Source of the DNA: Microseira sp041929235
Lineage (GTDB): Bacteria; Cyanobacteriota; Cyanobacteriia; Cyanobacteriales; Aerosakkonemataceae
Assembly (NCBI RefSeq): GCF_041929235.1
Contig: NZ_JBHFNP010000246.1
Coordinates: 1 to 64,000 of the forward strand
Reading direction: 5' to 3'
DNA length: 64,000 bases
Part shown: piece by piece, positions 17,501 to 27,140 of the stretch
Layout of the letters: each line of letters opens with the position of its first letter
How positions within the stretch are numbered: position 1 is the stretch's first letter
Translations under genes and position numbers: made by a program
Notes under the pieces: model-generated
The model's input: the letters and a program-made list of their open reading frames with translations, nothing else
What the model was told of the DNA's origin: nothing
Databases searched by the model: none

Positions 17501-19222
17501 CTAGCAACTTGGGTTAGTGTAGCTAATGATAGTTTGTTCGAGGACATTTGCTGGAACGGGGCTGCTGAAATAATAACCCTGCATCATATCGCATTGATGC
17601 TGGCGCAGAAATTCTTGTTGCTCGAAGGTTTCGACTCCTTCAGCGACTACTTTCAAATTCAAACTGTGAGCTAGTTGAATAATTGCGATCAAAATCGCAG
17701 CATTTTTGGAGTCTTCGGTGACGTTCCGCATAAAGGAACGGTCGATTTTTAATACATCAAATGGGAATTGTTGCAGATAGCTAAAAGAAGAGTACCCAGT
17801 GCCGAAATCATCTAAAGATAACTTAATACCGAGTGATTTGAGTTCGCGTAGCGTAGCAATTGCTGTTTCTGGATGCTTCACCACCGCACTTTCAGTTAAT
17901 TCTAATTCCAAACAGCTTGGCTCTAAGTTAGTTGCCTCTAAAATCCGCAAAATTTTTTGACTTAAACCCAATTGATTAAATTGAATTCCCGATAAATTTA
18001 CCGCCACTTTTAAGGAATACCCGGCTTTTTGCCAGATACCTGCTTGTTTACAAGCTGTCTGTAGCACCCATTCATTGAGAGGGATAATTAAACCAGATTC
18101 TTCCGCGATGGGAATAAATTCTAAGGGCGATATTAAACCTCGCTCTGGATGTTGCCAGCGGACTAACGCTTCGGCTCCTACCATACGTCCGGTTCGTAGG
18201 TCAATCTGCGGTTGATAGTATACGATAAATTCAGATCGTTCTAGAGCATGATGCAGGTTCATTTCCAGCATCAGGCGGTCGTAGGATTTTTCCGAGATAT
18301 CTGCCGTGTAAAGCTGAAAGCGATTTCCTCCCAGTTGTTGAGCCACCTTCATGGCGGTATTAGCAGCTTTGAGCAGGCTATCGATATCGCTGCCATCCTC
18401 AGGATATAACGCCATGCCAATACTACAGGTGAGAAAAACTTCAAATCCCTCCAAATCAAAGGGTTGAGATAAAGTATCCAAGATACTTTGAGCAATGTTT
18501 GCAGCTTCTGGTCGAGTTGAGACAGGGGGTAAAATCAGAGCTAGTTGTTCGCTGTTGAGTCGCGCGAGGGTACCTACTTTACCTCCATAGGGCAGCAAGC
18601 GATCGCTCACCGCCTGCAATAATAAGTCGCTGTAGTCGGTTCCCAAACTGTGGATAAAGCGGTCGAGATGGTCTAAGCTGAGAACGGCAATCGGAATCGA
18701 TTGGTGAGTTTGGAGTTTAGGCGCGAGTATTTGGTAAAATCGCTCGCGTAACAAGAGTCGATTTGGCAGGTTGGTCAGACTATCGTAGTAGACGACGTTA
18801 TTAAACTTGGCGATCGCTTGTTGGAGTACCTCCTGCTGCTGTTTGGCGCGCATTTCTTGTTTAGCCAGCTGAGTGGCGATCGCGCTGAGCAATTCTTCTG
18901 TGGTAAAAGGCTTGGTAAGATAATCGTTGGCTCCCAACTCCATCCCCCGCCGCAGATCCGCGCGATCGTTTTGCGCCGTCAGGCAAATCACCGGAATCAT
19001 CGCCGTCACCGGATCTTGCTGCAATCTCGACAGCACTTCGTAACCATCCATTTCCGGCATCCTGATATCACAAAGAATCAGATCGGGACATTCTTGTTTT
19101 GCCAGCTGCAATCCAATGCTGCCATTTTCGGCTCCAATTGCCTCATATCCTTCATTCTGCAACAATTTCAATATAAGTTTGCGACTAGCTCTTTCATCTT
19201 CTATTACTAAAATTTTTCTCAT
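17501..19222 (-). CDS. Response regulator with degenerate GGDEF and intact EAL domain
   Basis: 573 residues: a receiver (MRKILVIEDERASR, LILCDIRMPEMDG, TKPF), a short coiled coil, a GGDEF-like domain (YYDSLTNLPNRLLLRERF) and an EAL domain. The catalytic GG[DE]EF signature is replaced by LNSEQLALIL, so cyclase activity is unlikely. The EAL domain keeps EALVRWQHP, the ELTESAV region, DDFGTGYSS and KIDRSF, consistent with c-di-GMP phosphodiesterase activity. Convergent with the kinase pair; together they form a signalling block. Confidence 0.93.
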   Translation of the reverse strand: MRKILVIEDERASRKLILKLLQNEGYEAIGAENGSIGLQLAKQECPDLILCDIRMPEMDGYEVLSRLQQDPVTAMIPVICLTAQNDRADLRRGMELGANDYLTKPFTTEELLSAIATQLAKQEMRAKQQQEVLQQAIAKFNNVVYYDSLTNLPNRLLLRERFYQILAPKLQTHQSIPIAVLSLDHLDRFIHSLGTDYSDLLLQAVSDRLLPYGGKVGTLARLNSEQLALILPPVSTRPEAANIAQSILDTLSQPFDLEGFEVFLTCSIGMALYPEDGSDIDSLLKAANTAMKVAQQLGGNRFQLYTADISEKSYDRLMLEMNLHHALERSEFIVYYQPQIDLRTGRMVGAEALVRWQHPERGLISPLEFIPIAEESGLIIPLNEWVLQTACKQAGIWQKAGYSLKVAVNLSGIQFNQLGLSQKILRILEATNLEPSCLELELTESAVVKHPETAIATLRELKSLGIKLSLDDFGTGYSSFSYLQQFPFDVLKIDRSFMRNVTEDSKNAAILIAIIQLAHSLNLKVVAEGVETFEQQEFLRQHQCDMMQGYYFSSPVPANVLEQTIISYTNPSC

Positions 19223-19452
19223 GGTTATCTATACCCCGACGTGACCGTTAGCTAGCCTGATGAAATGTCACTTTAAAAACATCAGGATTTACGCATTTAC
19301 TGGTTTAGAATGCCCTATAGGTGCAGGTGGTTTAACTTGAACAAGAGCTATGATAGATAATCCCAGCTATCTGCGTAAATCCAGTAGCTCCTCTTACATC
19401 AATCAACGAGTTTACCGAACCGAGTTAGATAAAATAAAGCTTTCTCCCGTTT

Positions 19453-20349
19453 TTATCCAGGGTGATGAGAAAGAATATTGCGGATCTGAGTGGCGACGGC
19501 TTCTGGTTGTTCTACCATTGCCAAATGCCCGCAGTCCGGAATTTCGATCGCATTGTCACCACAGGCTTGAAACAGTTGGTGAAAGCTGGCTAAATGACGC
19601 ACGTACTTCGGTTCCATGATAGTGTCTTTAGCACCGGCAATAAAATAAACCGGCTGCTTCAGTCGGGACACTAACTCTGGCAAGCGATTCACTTCGGCTT
19701 CTGTAGTCGAGTCAAGCAGGGTTCCTCTGGCGGCTTCTGGGTCAGCCATCACGAAATCAATTACCCGCTGGCGTCCCCAAGAACGTGCAATCGGACGCGC
19801 TACGCTGTCGCGGGTAAATACCAAATCAATCCCAGGCAAATTGCACAGCAAACGGGGGCGGAATTGCACCAAGCGCTCGCCTATGGCGCGAAATCGCTCA
19901 AAACCTTCCTTTAGATAAATGCCACCCCCGGCATTAAGGCAGATGACTCCCTTGACACAGTAGGGTAATTGTGCTGCTCCCCACAGCGCGATCGTGCCGC
20001 CCAGGGAGTGACCAATCAGCCACGCATTGGATATATTGAGTCTTTCCAGCAACAAGCCCAGATCGCGAGCGTAGGCAGCTGGGGCATAGCGGCAAGCCTT
20101 GTTGTCTGGCGTCAAGCTTACCGATGTTTCCTGACTGTTTAAGCCAGAAATCGGTATCGGCTGGGAATCACCAAATCCGCGCAGGTCATAACAAAGACAT
20201 TGATAAGTAGGTGAGAGTTGGTCAACTAGGGGTTGCCAGTACCGGCGGCTTAAAAGCCAACCGTGAATAAACACGAGTACTTGGGGTTCCTCTGTGGGAG
20301 CGGTTAAATCGTAAGCGTGGGGGACTCCCAGGATATCGATGCTAGCCAT
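19453..20349 (-). CDS. Alpha/beta-fold hydrolase
   Basis: 298 residues with VFIHGWLLSRRYWQPL (oxyanion region), YDLRGFGDSQ, the nucleophile elbow LIGHSLGGTIALW, a late Asp (AGAKDTIM) and His (IPDCGHLAMVEQPE), a complete catalytic triad. No signal peptide. Substrate unknown; the esterase/haloperoxidase-like family is broad. It starts 166 nt from the ACT-domain gene on the same strand. Confidence 0.9.
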   Translation of the reverse strand: MASIDILGVPHAYDLTAPTEEPQVLVFIHGWLLSRRYWQPLVDQLSPTYQCLCYDLRGFGDSQPIPISGLNSQETSVSLTPDNKACRYAPAAYARDLGLLLERLNISNAWLIGHSLGGTIALWGAAQLPYCVKGVICLNAGGGIYLKEGFERFRAIGERLVQFRPRLLCNLPGIDLVFTRDSVARPIARSWGRQRVIDFVMADPEAARGTLLDSTTEAEVNRLPELVSRLKQPVYFIAGAKDTIMEPKYVRHLASFHQLFQACGDNAIEIPDCGHLAMVEQPEAVATQIRNILSHHPG

Positions 20350-20514
20350 ATTTCGATCCTATCCTTGAACAGCCCTTGTTGACCGAATGTTGGAGACAAG
20401 GAACACAGCGGATAGGGACAGACTGAGGAGACATGGGAGATATGGCAATATTTTCCTTTTTGTCAAGCGTCCCCGCTGGATAAATTTTCGGCTTTTAAGT
20501 GCGCGTGCCATTTG

Positions 20515-21237
20515 TTACTGCCCCATCAATCTCAGACGCACGCTTTCGGCAATTTTTTGCCCCAGATAGTCTGGTATCAAGTTTTCATTCGGTCCCAACA
20601 GGTAAAGAATCAGGCGGGTTCGCCCTCGCCAAACGAGCAAATTGGCATTGATCACCAGCAGATCCTCTTGCCAGATCGTGTACATCACTTTGTAAAATAA
20701 ACCGGGTTGGTTATCGGCCTCAATCAATAGCGCGGGTAGTTTAAACACGGGATCGACGTAGAATTCGGTTTCTACCTGTTCTAAACCAGCATCGAGATTG
20801 AATTCCACCGCCAGCATCTCTTCTACTTCAAACACCCCCGCCAGCGCTTCTCGAATCGCGCGACAGACATTATCTGCGGTTTTTTCTGTTAAAGCTTTGC
20901 TACCGCGAGACACCACCAGCTTGATAAACACCAACATCGGGGATTGGATTTGACCGTACAGGTTGAGGCTGTGGATAGTCAATCCGTAGGCAGCCAGCAC
21001 GCCAAAAATATCGCTGAGCAAAAATGACTGGTTGCGGTAGGCAAAATGCAACGCACTTTTGCTACCCTCCGGTTTCATCTCAATCACTGCTCGCTTGGTT
21101 TTAAAGAGCTTATAGGCTAGCCGCAGGTTTTGCAGTTGGATCTCGCTGCTGACAAATTGCTCGTAGAACTGAGGAAACGACTTGTTAAAGCGTTTCAGGA
21201 GTTCCAGTGTTGATGATTTCAAACCCGTTTCCATCAT
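20515..21237 (-). CDS. ACT domain protein (GlnD-like double ACT)
   Basis: 240 residues. The N-terminal 50 are helical. FAYRNQSFLLSDIFGVLAAYGLTIHSLNLYGQI and, later, LIEADNQPGLFYKVMYTIWQEDLLVINANL look like two ACT repeats, the ligand-sensing fold found at the end of the PII uridylyltransferase GlnD. No nucleotidyltransferase or HD domain is present. Such proteins are widespread in cyanobacteria; role and ligand unknown. Second-codon Met is an alternative start. Confidence 0.75.
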   Translation of the reverse strand: MMETGLKSSTLELLKRFNKSFPQFYEQFVSSEIQLQNLRLAYKLFKTKRAVIEMKPEGSKSALHFAYRNQSFLLSDIFGVLAAYGLTIHSLNLYGQIQSPMLVFIKLVVSRGSKALTEKTADNVCRAIREALAGVFEVEEMLAVEFNLDAGLEQVETEFYVDPVFKLPALLIEADNQPGLFYKVMYTIWQEDLLVINANLLVWRGRTRLILYLLGPNENLIPDYLGQKIAESVRLRLMGQ

Positions 21238-21456
21238 TGGGGGTGCTGCATCTGGTGCTTACCAGGTCAAAGGCTAGCTAAAGGTTGAATTTCAACGCTG
21301 ATGCGGGAAGTGGGGATCGCGTCCGCGTCCGCGTCATCTCCCATTCCCCTGCCTTTGGACTGACTTGATCGAGAAGCCAAACATTGAAGGGGATACGGGA
21401 GATATACTAACTATTACCGCCATCCAACGTCTTTTTACTACAATAACCACGGCTGC

Positions 21457-21984
21457 ATGGGTTTTTGGAAAAGCTGGTTCAGCGAATCTGATACTGCCTC
21501 GACAACTGGGGCTACACAAATTGAAGAAGATGCGATCGCCCGTCCAGGTGACTTGAATAACCGCAATGGTCGCATCTTTTTCACTACTGACCGAGAGATT
21601 GACCTCTACGAATTAGAAGAACTCTGCGATGCGGTGGGTTGGTCCCGCCGTCCGCTGCGTAAAGTCAGAAAGGCCATTCAACACAGTTTTCTCGTCGTTT
21701 CCATGTGGGAAATGCGAGCAAACCGGCGGCGGCTAATTGGCTTTTCTCGCGCTACATCCGACCATGCGTTTAACGCGACGATTTGGGATGTAGTCGTTCA
21801 CCCGGACTTCCAAGGTCAAGGTCTGGGTAAGTCTCTGATGAAATACACGATCAAAAAACTCCGCAGTGAGGACATTAGCAACATTACCTTATTCGCCGAC
21901 CCCCATGTGCTAGATTTTTATCACGGTCTTGGGTTTATTTCCGATCCGGAGGGCATCAAAGGCATGTTTTGGTATCCCAATTAA
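21457..21984 (+). CDS. GNAT-family N-acetyltransferase (Ycf52-like)
   Basis: 175 residues. The acetyl-CoA motif is VVHPDFQGQGLGKSLMKYTI, preceded by LIGFSRATSDHAFNATIWDVV and followed by FADPHVLDFYHGLGF. This arrangement matches the cyanobacterial/plastid Ycf52-type GNAT, related to plant chloroplast acetyltransferases. Substrate unknown here. A paralogue with the same LIGFSRATSD..ATIWDVV core lies at 32.7 kb. Confidence 0.88.
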   Translation: MGFWKSWFSESDTASTTGATQIEEDAIARPGDLNNRNGRIFFTTDREIDLYELEELCDAVGWSRRPLRKVRKAIQHSFLVVSMWEMRANRRRLIGFSRATSDHAFNATIWDVVVHPDFQGQGLGKSLMKYTIKKLRSEDISNITLFADPHVLDFYHGLGFISDPEGIKGMFWYPN

Positions 21985-22034
21985 ACCAGCCCTAATTCCC
22001 ATTCTGGAAAAAGTAGGTTATACTAGACAAGCGA

Positions 22035-22108
22035 CGGGATGTAGCGCAGCTTGGTAGCGCGCGTGCTTTGGGAGCACGATGCCGCAGGTTCAAATCCTGT
22101 CATCCCGA
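22035..22108 (+). tRNA. tRNA-Pro (UGG)
   Basis: A 74-nt cloverleaf. Acceptor stem CGGGATG/CATCCCG with discriminator A; D-arm GCGCAGCTTGGTAGCGC; anticodon arm GTGCTTTGGGAGCAC with anticodon TGG; T-arm GCAGGTTCAAATCCTGT. No CCA is encoded. A decayed tyrosine integrase lies 250 bp downstream, a common neighbour of tRNA genes, but no att duplication of the tRNA end was seen. Confidence 0.96.
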
Positions 22109-22118
22109 TGTTAAGTTT

Positions 22119-22160
22119 AAAACCCCGAAACCACTAAATAGCAAAGGTTTGGGGTTTTTT
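22119..22160 (+). terminator. Rho-independent terminator after tRNA-Pro
   Basis: ACCCCGAAACC pairs with GGTTTGGGG (one bulged G) and is followed by six T. It lies 10 nt beyond the tRNA. Just downstream, two AAACCCGGTTT/AAACCGGGTTT repeats sit at about 22202-22265. Confidence 0.8.
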
Positions 22161-23462
22161 CATTTGCGGATAATCACCAGTAAATAGGCACGCGGGGTCA
22201 GAAACCCGGTTTTTTCGCAGATCTTTAACTTCCCAACTCGGGATTTTTCGTCAAAACCGGGTTTCTTTGGGTAAGTCCTATATTTTTGTTGATCGTTTGT
22301 TGAGGGTTGTGGTAGCCTACCTAATCATCGATCAACATTTGTGACAAGATTTGAACATGCAAACTCACTCAACAGCCTTTGAAACTAGAGCGCCTAGAGG
22401 CTCAGTTGTCGTTGACTCCCCCAGAGGCAGATTGCGCTTGCGACTTCCGAGATCCCTCTATCCCGGTCAACAAGCAAAGTACATCTCGTTGCAAATTGAT
22501 GACACGCCAGAAAATAGGAAGATAGCAGAAGCAAAAGCTAGACAGGCAGAGCTAGACATCCAATCGAGTAACTTTGATTTTTCTGGGAACAAATATCGAA
22601 TTTTCAATCATTTGACAGCAGTCCCTTCCTCCCAACCAGAAAAACCCAAACCAGTCTTAAGCCTTGCTGAACTGTGGGAAAGCTACACAGCTTACAAAAC
22701 TCCTACGAGTTCTCCCAAAACCGTCTTAGATACATACGTCCCCCTGGGTAAACATTTTGCTAACGCTCCCCAGGTGCTAAACCAGTCCCTGGAGATTAAA
22801 ATCTATCTGCTGGAGGTGACAACCGAACACATGGCGAGACGTTGCCTCATGCACCTCTCAGCAGCCTGTAAATGGGCTGTTAAGAATGGGATGCTAGATA
22901 CCAACCCCTTTGAGGGAATGTACCGGGATTTAGCACCACCCAAATATAAGATAGAAGAGCAAGCAAATCCCTTCACGGCCCAGGAGCGCGATCTGATTAT
23001 CGAAGCTTTTCAGACTCACAATGCCGGGAAGAAAGGCATTAGCTACAACTACTATACAAACTTTGTAAAATTTCTATTTTACACCGGCTGTAGACCCTCT
23101 GAAGCGGTAGGGTTGCGCTGGAAACACATCAGCGAGGATTGCTCTAGGATTACATTCTCCGAAGCAATTGTCAGGGCTGGCGGGAAAGCTTTAGTGCGGG
23201 AAACTACTAAAACTAAGAAAACCCGAAAGCTTTGTTTCCCGAAGAATTTACAGGAATTATTACTATCAATTAGAACGGAAAATTATCACCCTGAAACCTT
23301 AGTATTCCCTAACCGAGAAGGCAATCCAATTAACTACAATGACTTTAGTAGAAGAGCCTGGAAAACAGTCACAAAACTGGTTAACCTGAACCAAAAAAAT
23401 GGGATGCCTACGACACCCTACAACTGTCAAGATACATTTATTACCTTACCAAAAAATTGGGT

Positions 23463-23609
23463 TTAAAGCCCCGTCCTTCTAGGACGGCTTTTCTTTAAAT
23501 TGCGGATCAACTCCCTAAGTACGTCATTTTGAGTACGACTTGTTTCTGAGCAATACTCTACAAGCAGTTTATATTCCTCCTCCGAACATCTGATGGTTAA
23601 TTTTTTCAG
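23463..23609 (-). CDS. Small ribbon-helix-helix-like ORF at the left end of the TnpB element
   Basis: About 48 codons reading LKKLTIRCSEEEYKLLVEYC..TSRTQNDVLRELIRNLKKS, the layout of a CopG/Arc-type DNA-binding protein (beta strand, then two helices). No ATG in frame; CTG at 23609 or another non-AUG codon would have to start it, with GAGGAGG lying inside the gene rather than in front. It may be a decayed gene. Its stop lies beside the left-end hairpin. Confidence 0.45.
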   Translation of the reverse strand: MKKLTIRCSEEEYKLLVEYCSETSRTQNDVLRELIRNLKKSRPRRTGL

Positions 23610-23647
23610 GCCGTCATATTGCCGTTAAATTATGCTATAATACTAGC

Positions 23648-24796
23648 ATGAAAACACTAAAGTTTAAGTTGTACGAACACAAAAGGAATAGATACCTCAA
23701 ACGGATGATTAACGCCGCAGGGGTGATTTATAACCATTGCATTGCTCTACATAGACGGTACTACCGGATGTGGGGCAAACACTTAAACTGTGCAAAAATT
23801 CAGTCACATATTGCTAAGTTAAGAAAACGTAATTCTTTCTGGCAATTAGTAGGTTCTCAAGCAGTACAAGATATCTGCCAGAGAATAGATAAAGCATAGA
23901 AATTATTCTTTAAAAACAACAAAAAAGGAGTAAGACCACCAGGCTTCAAGAAAGTCAAGAAATACAAATCATTCACCCTGAAACAAGCTGGTTATAAATT
24001 CTTAGGTGATAATAGAGTAAAAATTGGAAATCGGGTTTATCAGTTTTGGAAATCCAGAGAAATAGAAGGGAAGATTAAAACAATAACCATAAAACGCACT
24101 GCATTAGGCGAGTTATTTATGGTTGTCGTGGTGAGTAATGAGTCAGAACCAGAAATTAAATCAACGACTGGTAAAATAGCAGGGTTTGATTTTGGTTTGA
24201 AAACTTTCCTCACCTGTTCTGATGGAACTAAAATTGATTCACCAGAATTTATAAAACAATCTCTAAACGCCATTAAGAAAGCTAGTAGAAACCACTCCAA
24301 AAAGGTAAAAGGTTCAAATCATCGAGAACGGGCTAGAAAAAATTTAGTTCGCAAACATGAAGATGTTTGTCACCGTAGGCGTGATTGGTTTTGGAAATTA
24401 GCTCACACTTTGACTGACAAGTTTGATGTTTTATGTTTTGAGACGCTTAACCTCAAAGGTATGCAACGTCTCTGGGGTAGAAAAATATCAGACTTAGCTT
24501 TTGGAGAATTTCTGCAAATACTGGAATGGGTAGCCAAGGCGAAAAACAAACAGGTTATTTATATAGACCAGTGGTATCCATCCAGTAAAACTTGTTCTCA
24601 CTGTGGGCATATTTTAGAACATCTAGATTTATCTGTGAGACAGTGGCGTTGTCCATCTTGTAATTCAGTGAATGGACGTGATGAAAACGCCGCTAGAAAT
24701 ATTTCAATGGTTGGGGCATCAACCATTGGGTTAGGTGATGTGAGACTGGCGGAAGCCAGCAATTGCTGTTTGACCCCAGAATCCCCACGCCTTTAG
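23648..24796 (+). pseudogene. tnpB: tnpB with one in-frame amber stop
   Basis: TnpB is an RNA-guided nuclease of IS605-type elements. The reading frame is continuous from ATG 23648 to the stop at 24794-24796 except for TAG at 23897-23899 (RIDKA*KLFFKNN). The RuvC-like residues are present: Asp in GFDFGLKTFLT, Glu in CFETLNLKGM, Asp in GRDENAARNIS, with the zinc ribbon CSHCGH..CPSCN between. A single base change would restore it, so inactivation looks recent, or the stop could be read through at low level. The omega RNA would lie at the 3' end, up to the right-end hairpin. Confidence 0.85.
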
Positions 24797-24955
24797 GCTG
24801 GGGAGTATGTCAAAAGCACTCCAGGGTAACTCAAGCGACACCATTGCTAGATGGGTAGGAAATACCCCTGAAGTAATACGAAAACATTATATTGATAAGC
24901 TAGCGCTGGAACACCTCAAACCTTCTGATATCTAGCTTTTTCCTGACTCAGGACT

Positions 24956-26293
24956 TTAAAATCCGCCGACGGTGATGGTATTTGTCACCTTGAGTTGCCC
25001 GTTATTGTCAATTGTCCAAACATCGTAACTGCCGACAACATCGCCTTGAGCATCGAAGTCTACTTTACCGCTCGCTCCCTGATAGTTGATCTCCTTACCT
25101 TGGCGGATTAGGGCAAGTGCTTGACAAACATCGGTAACTTCTTGTCCTGGAGGATTGGCAACAACGCGGATTTTGTCTTTAATCTCAGCACCAGCAGTCG
25201 ATTTAGCTGCTTCGGCTGCTAGAACTAAAAGCGCGCCAGCATCCCAAGTGTTGGCGTCAAACACACCGGGTTGACGCTTATTGTAATTTGTTTGGTAGAC
25301 TTCGCGAAACTGTTTTACCGCCGGTCCGGTTGTACTCGGCGCCGTCCCGATAACTCCAGATACAATAAACTTGCCCGCCGTATCTTTTCCCGCAAGTTCG
25401 GCAATTTTGGGGTCTTTCATCCCTTCTGTCATCAGCAGTTGCGTTTGTTTTCCCAGCAGTCCCTGTTGATAAGCTGTTCTGACGATAATACTGCCAGTTT
25501 CTGGATAAGCAACTAAAACAACCGCGTTTGGGTTCCCCCGAAAAGCTGCTGAGACTTCCGAGTCAAAAGTAGCACTCTGGGGCGGATAATAAGTCGGATT
25601 CGCCTGATTCACCACTTTGCCCCCAGCGGCTTCAAAAGCTGGGATAAACGATTGTACCAAGCCTTTCCCATAGTCGTTATTAATCGCCAGTACTGAAACT
25701 GATTTGTAACCTTTAGTACTAGCTAATTTAGCTAAAGCTTGACCCTGAAACGTATCGGGCGGGGCGGTGCGGAACCAAAATCCCTTGAAATCGCCTTTTT
25801 TAGCGCGTTCGGTAAAAACGGGGCTGGTGCTGGAGGGGGAAATTTGCACAACTTGGTTGCGTACTGCAATGTCAATTGCAGCACTCGAAACAGCACTCCC
25901 GGCTGCCCCAATGACTCCGGCGACCCGATCGACTTCGGCTAACTTGCTCATCGCCGCCGCACCCGCAGAAGGATTGGTTTGGTCGTCTTCTGAGATTAAT
26001 TGTACGGGTTTGTTTAAAACGCCACCGCAGCTATTGACGGTTTTGACGAGCAAACTGGCACTATCCTGCATCGAAGAGCCAAACTGGGACAAGTCCCCAG
26101 TGATAGGTAAAAGCGTGCCAATTTTGAGTCCGCTGGGAGCGGTTTGACAACCTGATACGAGTAAGATTGAGGTTATAGCTCCTAGTCTGAGCAGGTGTCT
26201 TGCAACAGCGATTCTGCTTGGAAGAAGCTTCGCGAACGCACTTTGTTTATATTGAGGGTGGGAAGTATCCTCCCCAGAGGGATAATAATTCAT
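24956..26293 (-). CDS. ABC transporter substrate-binding lipoprotein, branched-chain amino acid type
   Basis: 445 residues. A basic/hydrophobic leader ends in the lipobox LLVSGC, so the protein is lipid-anchored. The mature part is a type I periplasmic binding fold: LKIGTLLPITGDLSQFGSSM, ISEDDQTNPSAGAAAMSKLAEVDRVAGVIGAAGSA, FRTAPPDTFQGQALA. This family (LivK/NatB-like) binds amino acids or amides. No permease or ATPase gene is adjacent, so partners are elsewhere. Start at 26293 is the longest option; the signal sequence itself begins near residue 28. Confidence 0.88.
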   Translation of the reverse strand: MNYYPSGEDTSHPQYKQSAFAKLLPSRIAVARHLLRLGAITSILLVSGCQTAPSGLKIGTLLPITGDLSQFGSSMQDSASLLVKTVNSCGGVLNKPVQLISEDDQTNPSAGAAAMSKLAEVDRVAGVIGAAGSAVSSAAIDIAVRNQVVQISPSSTSPVFTERAKKGDFKGFWFRTAPPDTFQGQALAKLASTKGYKSVSVLAINNDYGKGLVQSFIPAFEAAGGKVVNQANPTYYPPQSATFDSEVSAAFRGNPNAVVLVAYPETGSIIVRTAYQQGLLGKQTQLLMTEGMKDPKIAELAGKDTAGKFIVSGVIGTAPSTTGPAVKQFREVYQTNYNKRQPGVFDANTWDAGALLVLAAEAAKSTAGAEIKDKIRVVANPPGQEVTDVCQALALIRQGKEINYQGASGKVDFDAQGDVVGSYDVWTIDNNGQLKVTNTITVGGF

Positions 26294-27140
26294 ATTTTTA
26301 TTGCAATCGTTTAAAAGGGCTACAACGGTGGGAAGAAAAGTAGTTCAGAATTGATAATCACCAAGCTCTCAAAAGCAGGACCCAGGCAAAGAAACCGGGT
26401 TTCTAGGAAAAATCGTGGCTTTGTCACCAGAGTAAGCAGCAAGAAACCCGGTTTCTCGCAAAAATCGTCGCCCTCAAACCAGAGTAAGCAGCAAGAAACC
26501 GGGTTTCTCTGAAAAATCGTCGCTTTGAAACCAGAGATATGCCTCCCTTCCGCACTCGCGGAAGCAGTTTGAAACAAAGGTGATAGGTCGCCCAAGCATA
26601 AGTCCTGAAAATGATTGCTCAGAGCTTGCCAGCTTAATCTGCTTCCAACTGTAGCATCTATGAATACAGCCGACTGCTTTTGTACAGGATTTGTAGCATT
26701 TTGAGCGAGAATATACCATTACCTTGGAACTGGTCTGGCAAAAACTAAGTCTATATCTCTCAGGACTTAGGCAAAGAAACCGGGTTTCTCTGAAAAATCG
26801 TCGGTTTGGCAACCAAAGATCGCAGCTTGAAACTTTGGTGATAGGAACGCCCTTGCGTAAGTCCTATCTCTGTAAAATTTTTGACCGAGACGATTTGTGA
26901 ACCCAGAGGGAAAAGTTAGCTCACGGGGAGAAATGACCGCAGCGAGATTGCCAAAAAAAAGTTAAAATGCATGGCAAATTAGCCGGCAACTATTGCCAAA
27001 CATACAAGCCATCGGGGATAAATGTGGAGGACAGTAAGTTGGTTGGGTTCAAACCCAACAAACAAAAACATAGAATAATATTCTGTGTTTTTTGAAATGA
27101 TAATTTTTTGTCTGTGACAGGATTGATAGCAGGAGAGGTT
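26294..27140. repeat. Repeat-filled spacer with four AAACCGGGTTT palindromes
   Basis: No gene is supported in these 850 bp. AGAAACC(C)GGTTTCT copies sit near 26391, 26449, 26494 and 26777, each followed by AAAAATCG and a CCAGAGTAAGCAGC or similar unit. A longer composite at 26761-26868 runs from AGGACTTAGGCAAAG to CGTAAGTCCT with inverted ends. Apparent minus-strand ORFs here (for example 26320-26595) are translated repeat and are not genes. Confidence 0.8.

Larger units (their letters stand above)
23450..24804 (+). mobile_element. IS200/IS605-superfamily TnpB-only (IS1341-type) element
   Basis: Inserted directly after TTAC (23446-23449), a typical IS605-group target. The left end carries the hairpin GCCCCGTCCTTCTAGGACGGC (about 23468-23488), the right end CCCCACGCCTTTAGGCTGGGG (24783-24803). 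It contains tnpB and a small divergent ORF but no tnpA Y1 transposase, so it would depend on TnpA in trans. Exact right boundary is 24804 or 24807: only these leave the integrase codons in frame after excision. No target duplication, as expected for single-strand transposition. Confidence 0.8.
22357..24935 (+). pseudogene. Tyrosine recombinase/integrase gene split by a TnpB element
   Basis: The N-terminal part (ATG 22357 to about 23449) has a SAM-like core-binding domain and the catalytic start FLFYTGCRPSEAVGLRW (first Arg). The frame reaches YNCQDTFIT and TTAC, then runs into the inserted element and stops at 23464-23466. The C-terminal part resumes after the element: TCA 24810 onward reads SKALQGNSSDTIARWVGNTP, then EVIRKHYIDK with the candidate catalytic Tyr, stopping at 24933-24935. 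Where homologous integrases usually have CRDTF, this one has CQDTF, so the second catalytic Arg may also be lost. No other phage or island genes flank it; the host island is gone. Confidence 0.85.

Noticed and set aside
22035..22357. An att site duplicated from tRNA-Pro by the integrase
   Set aside because: No second copy of the tRNA 3' end was found downstream of the integrase remnant.
26320..26812. Two minus-strand frames of about 90-110 codons
   Set aside because: Products consist of repeated SEKPGFLLLTLV-like peptides from the AAACCGGGTTT repeats.
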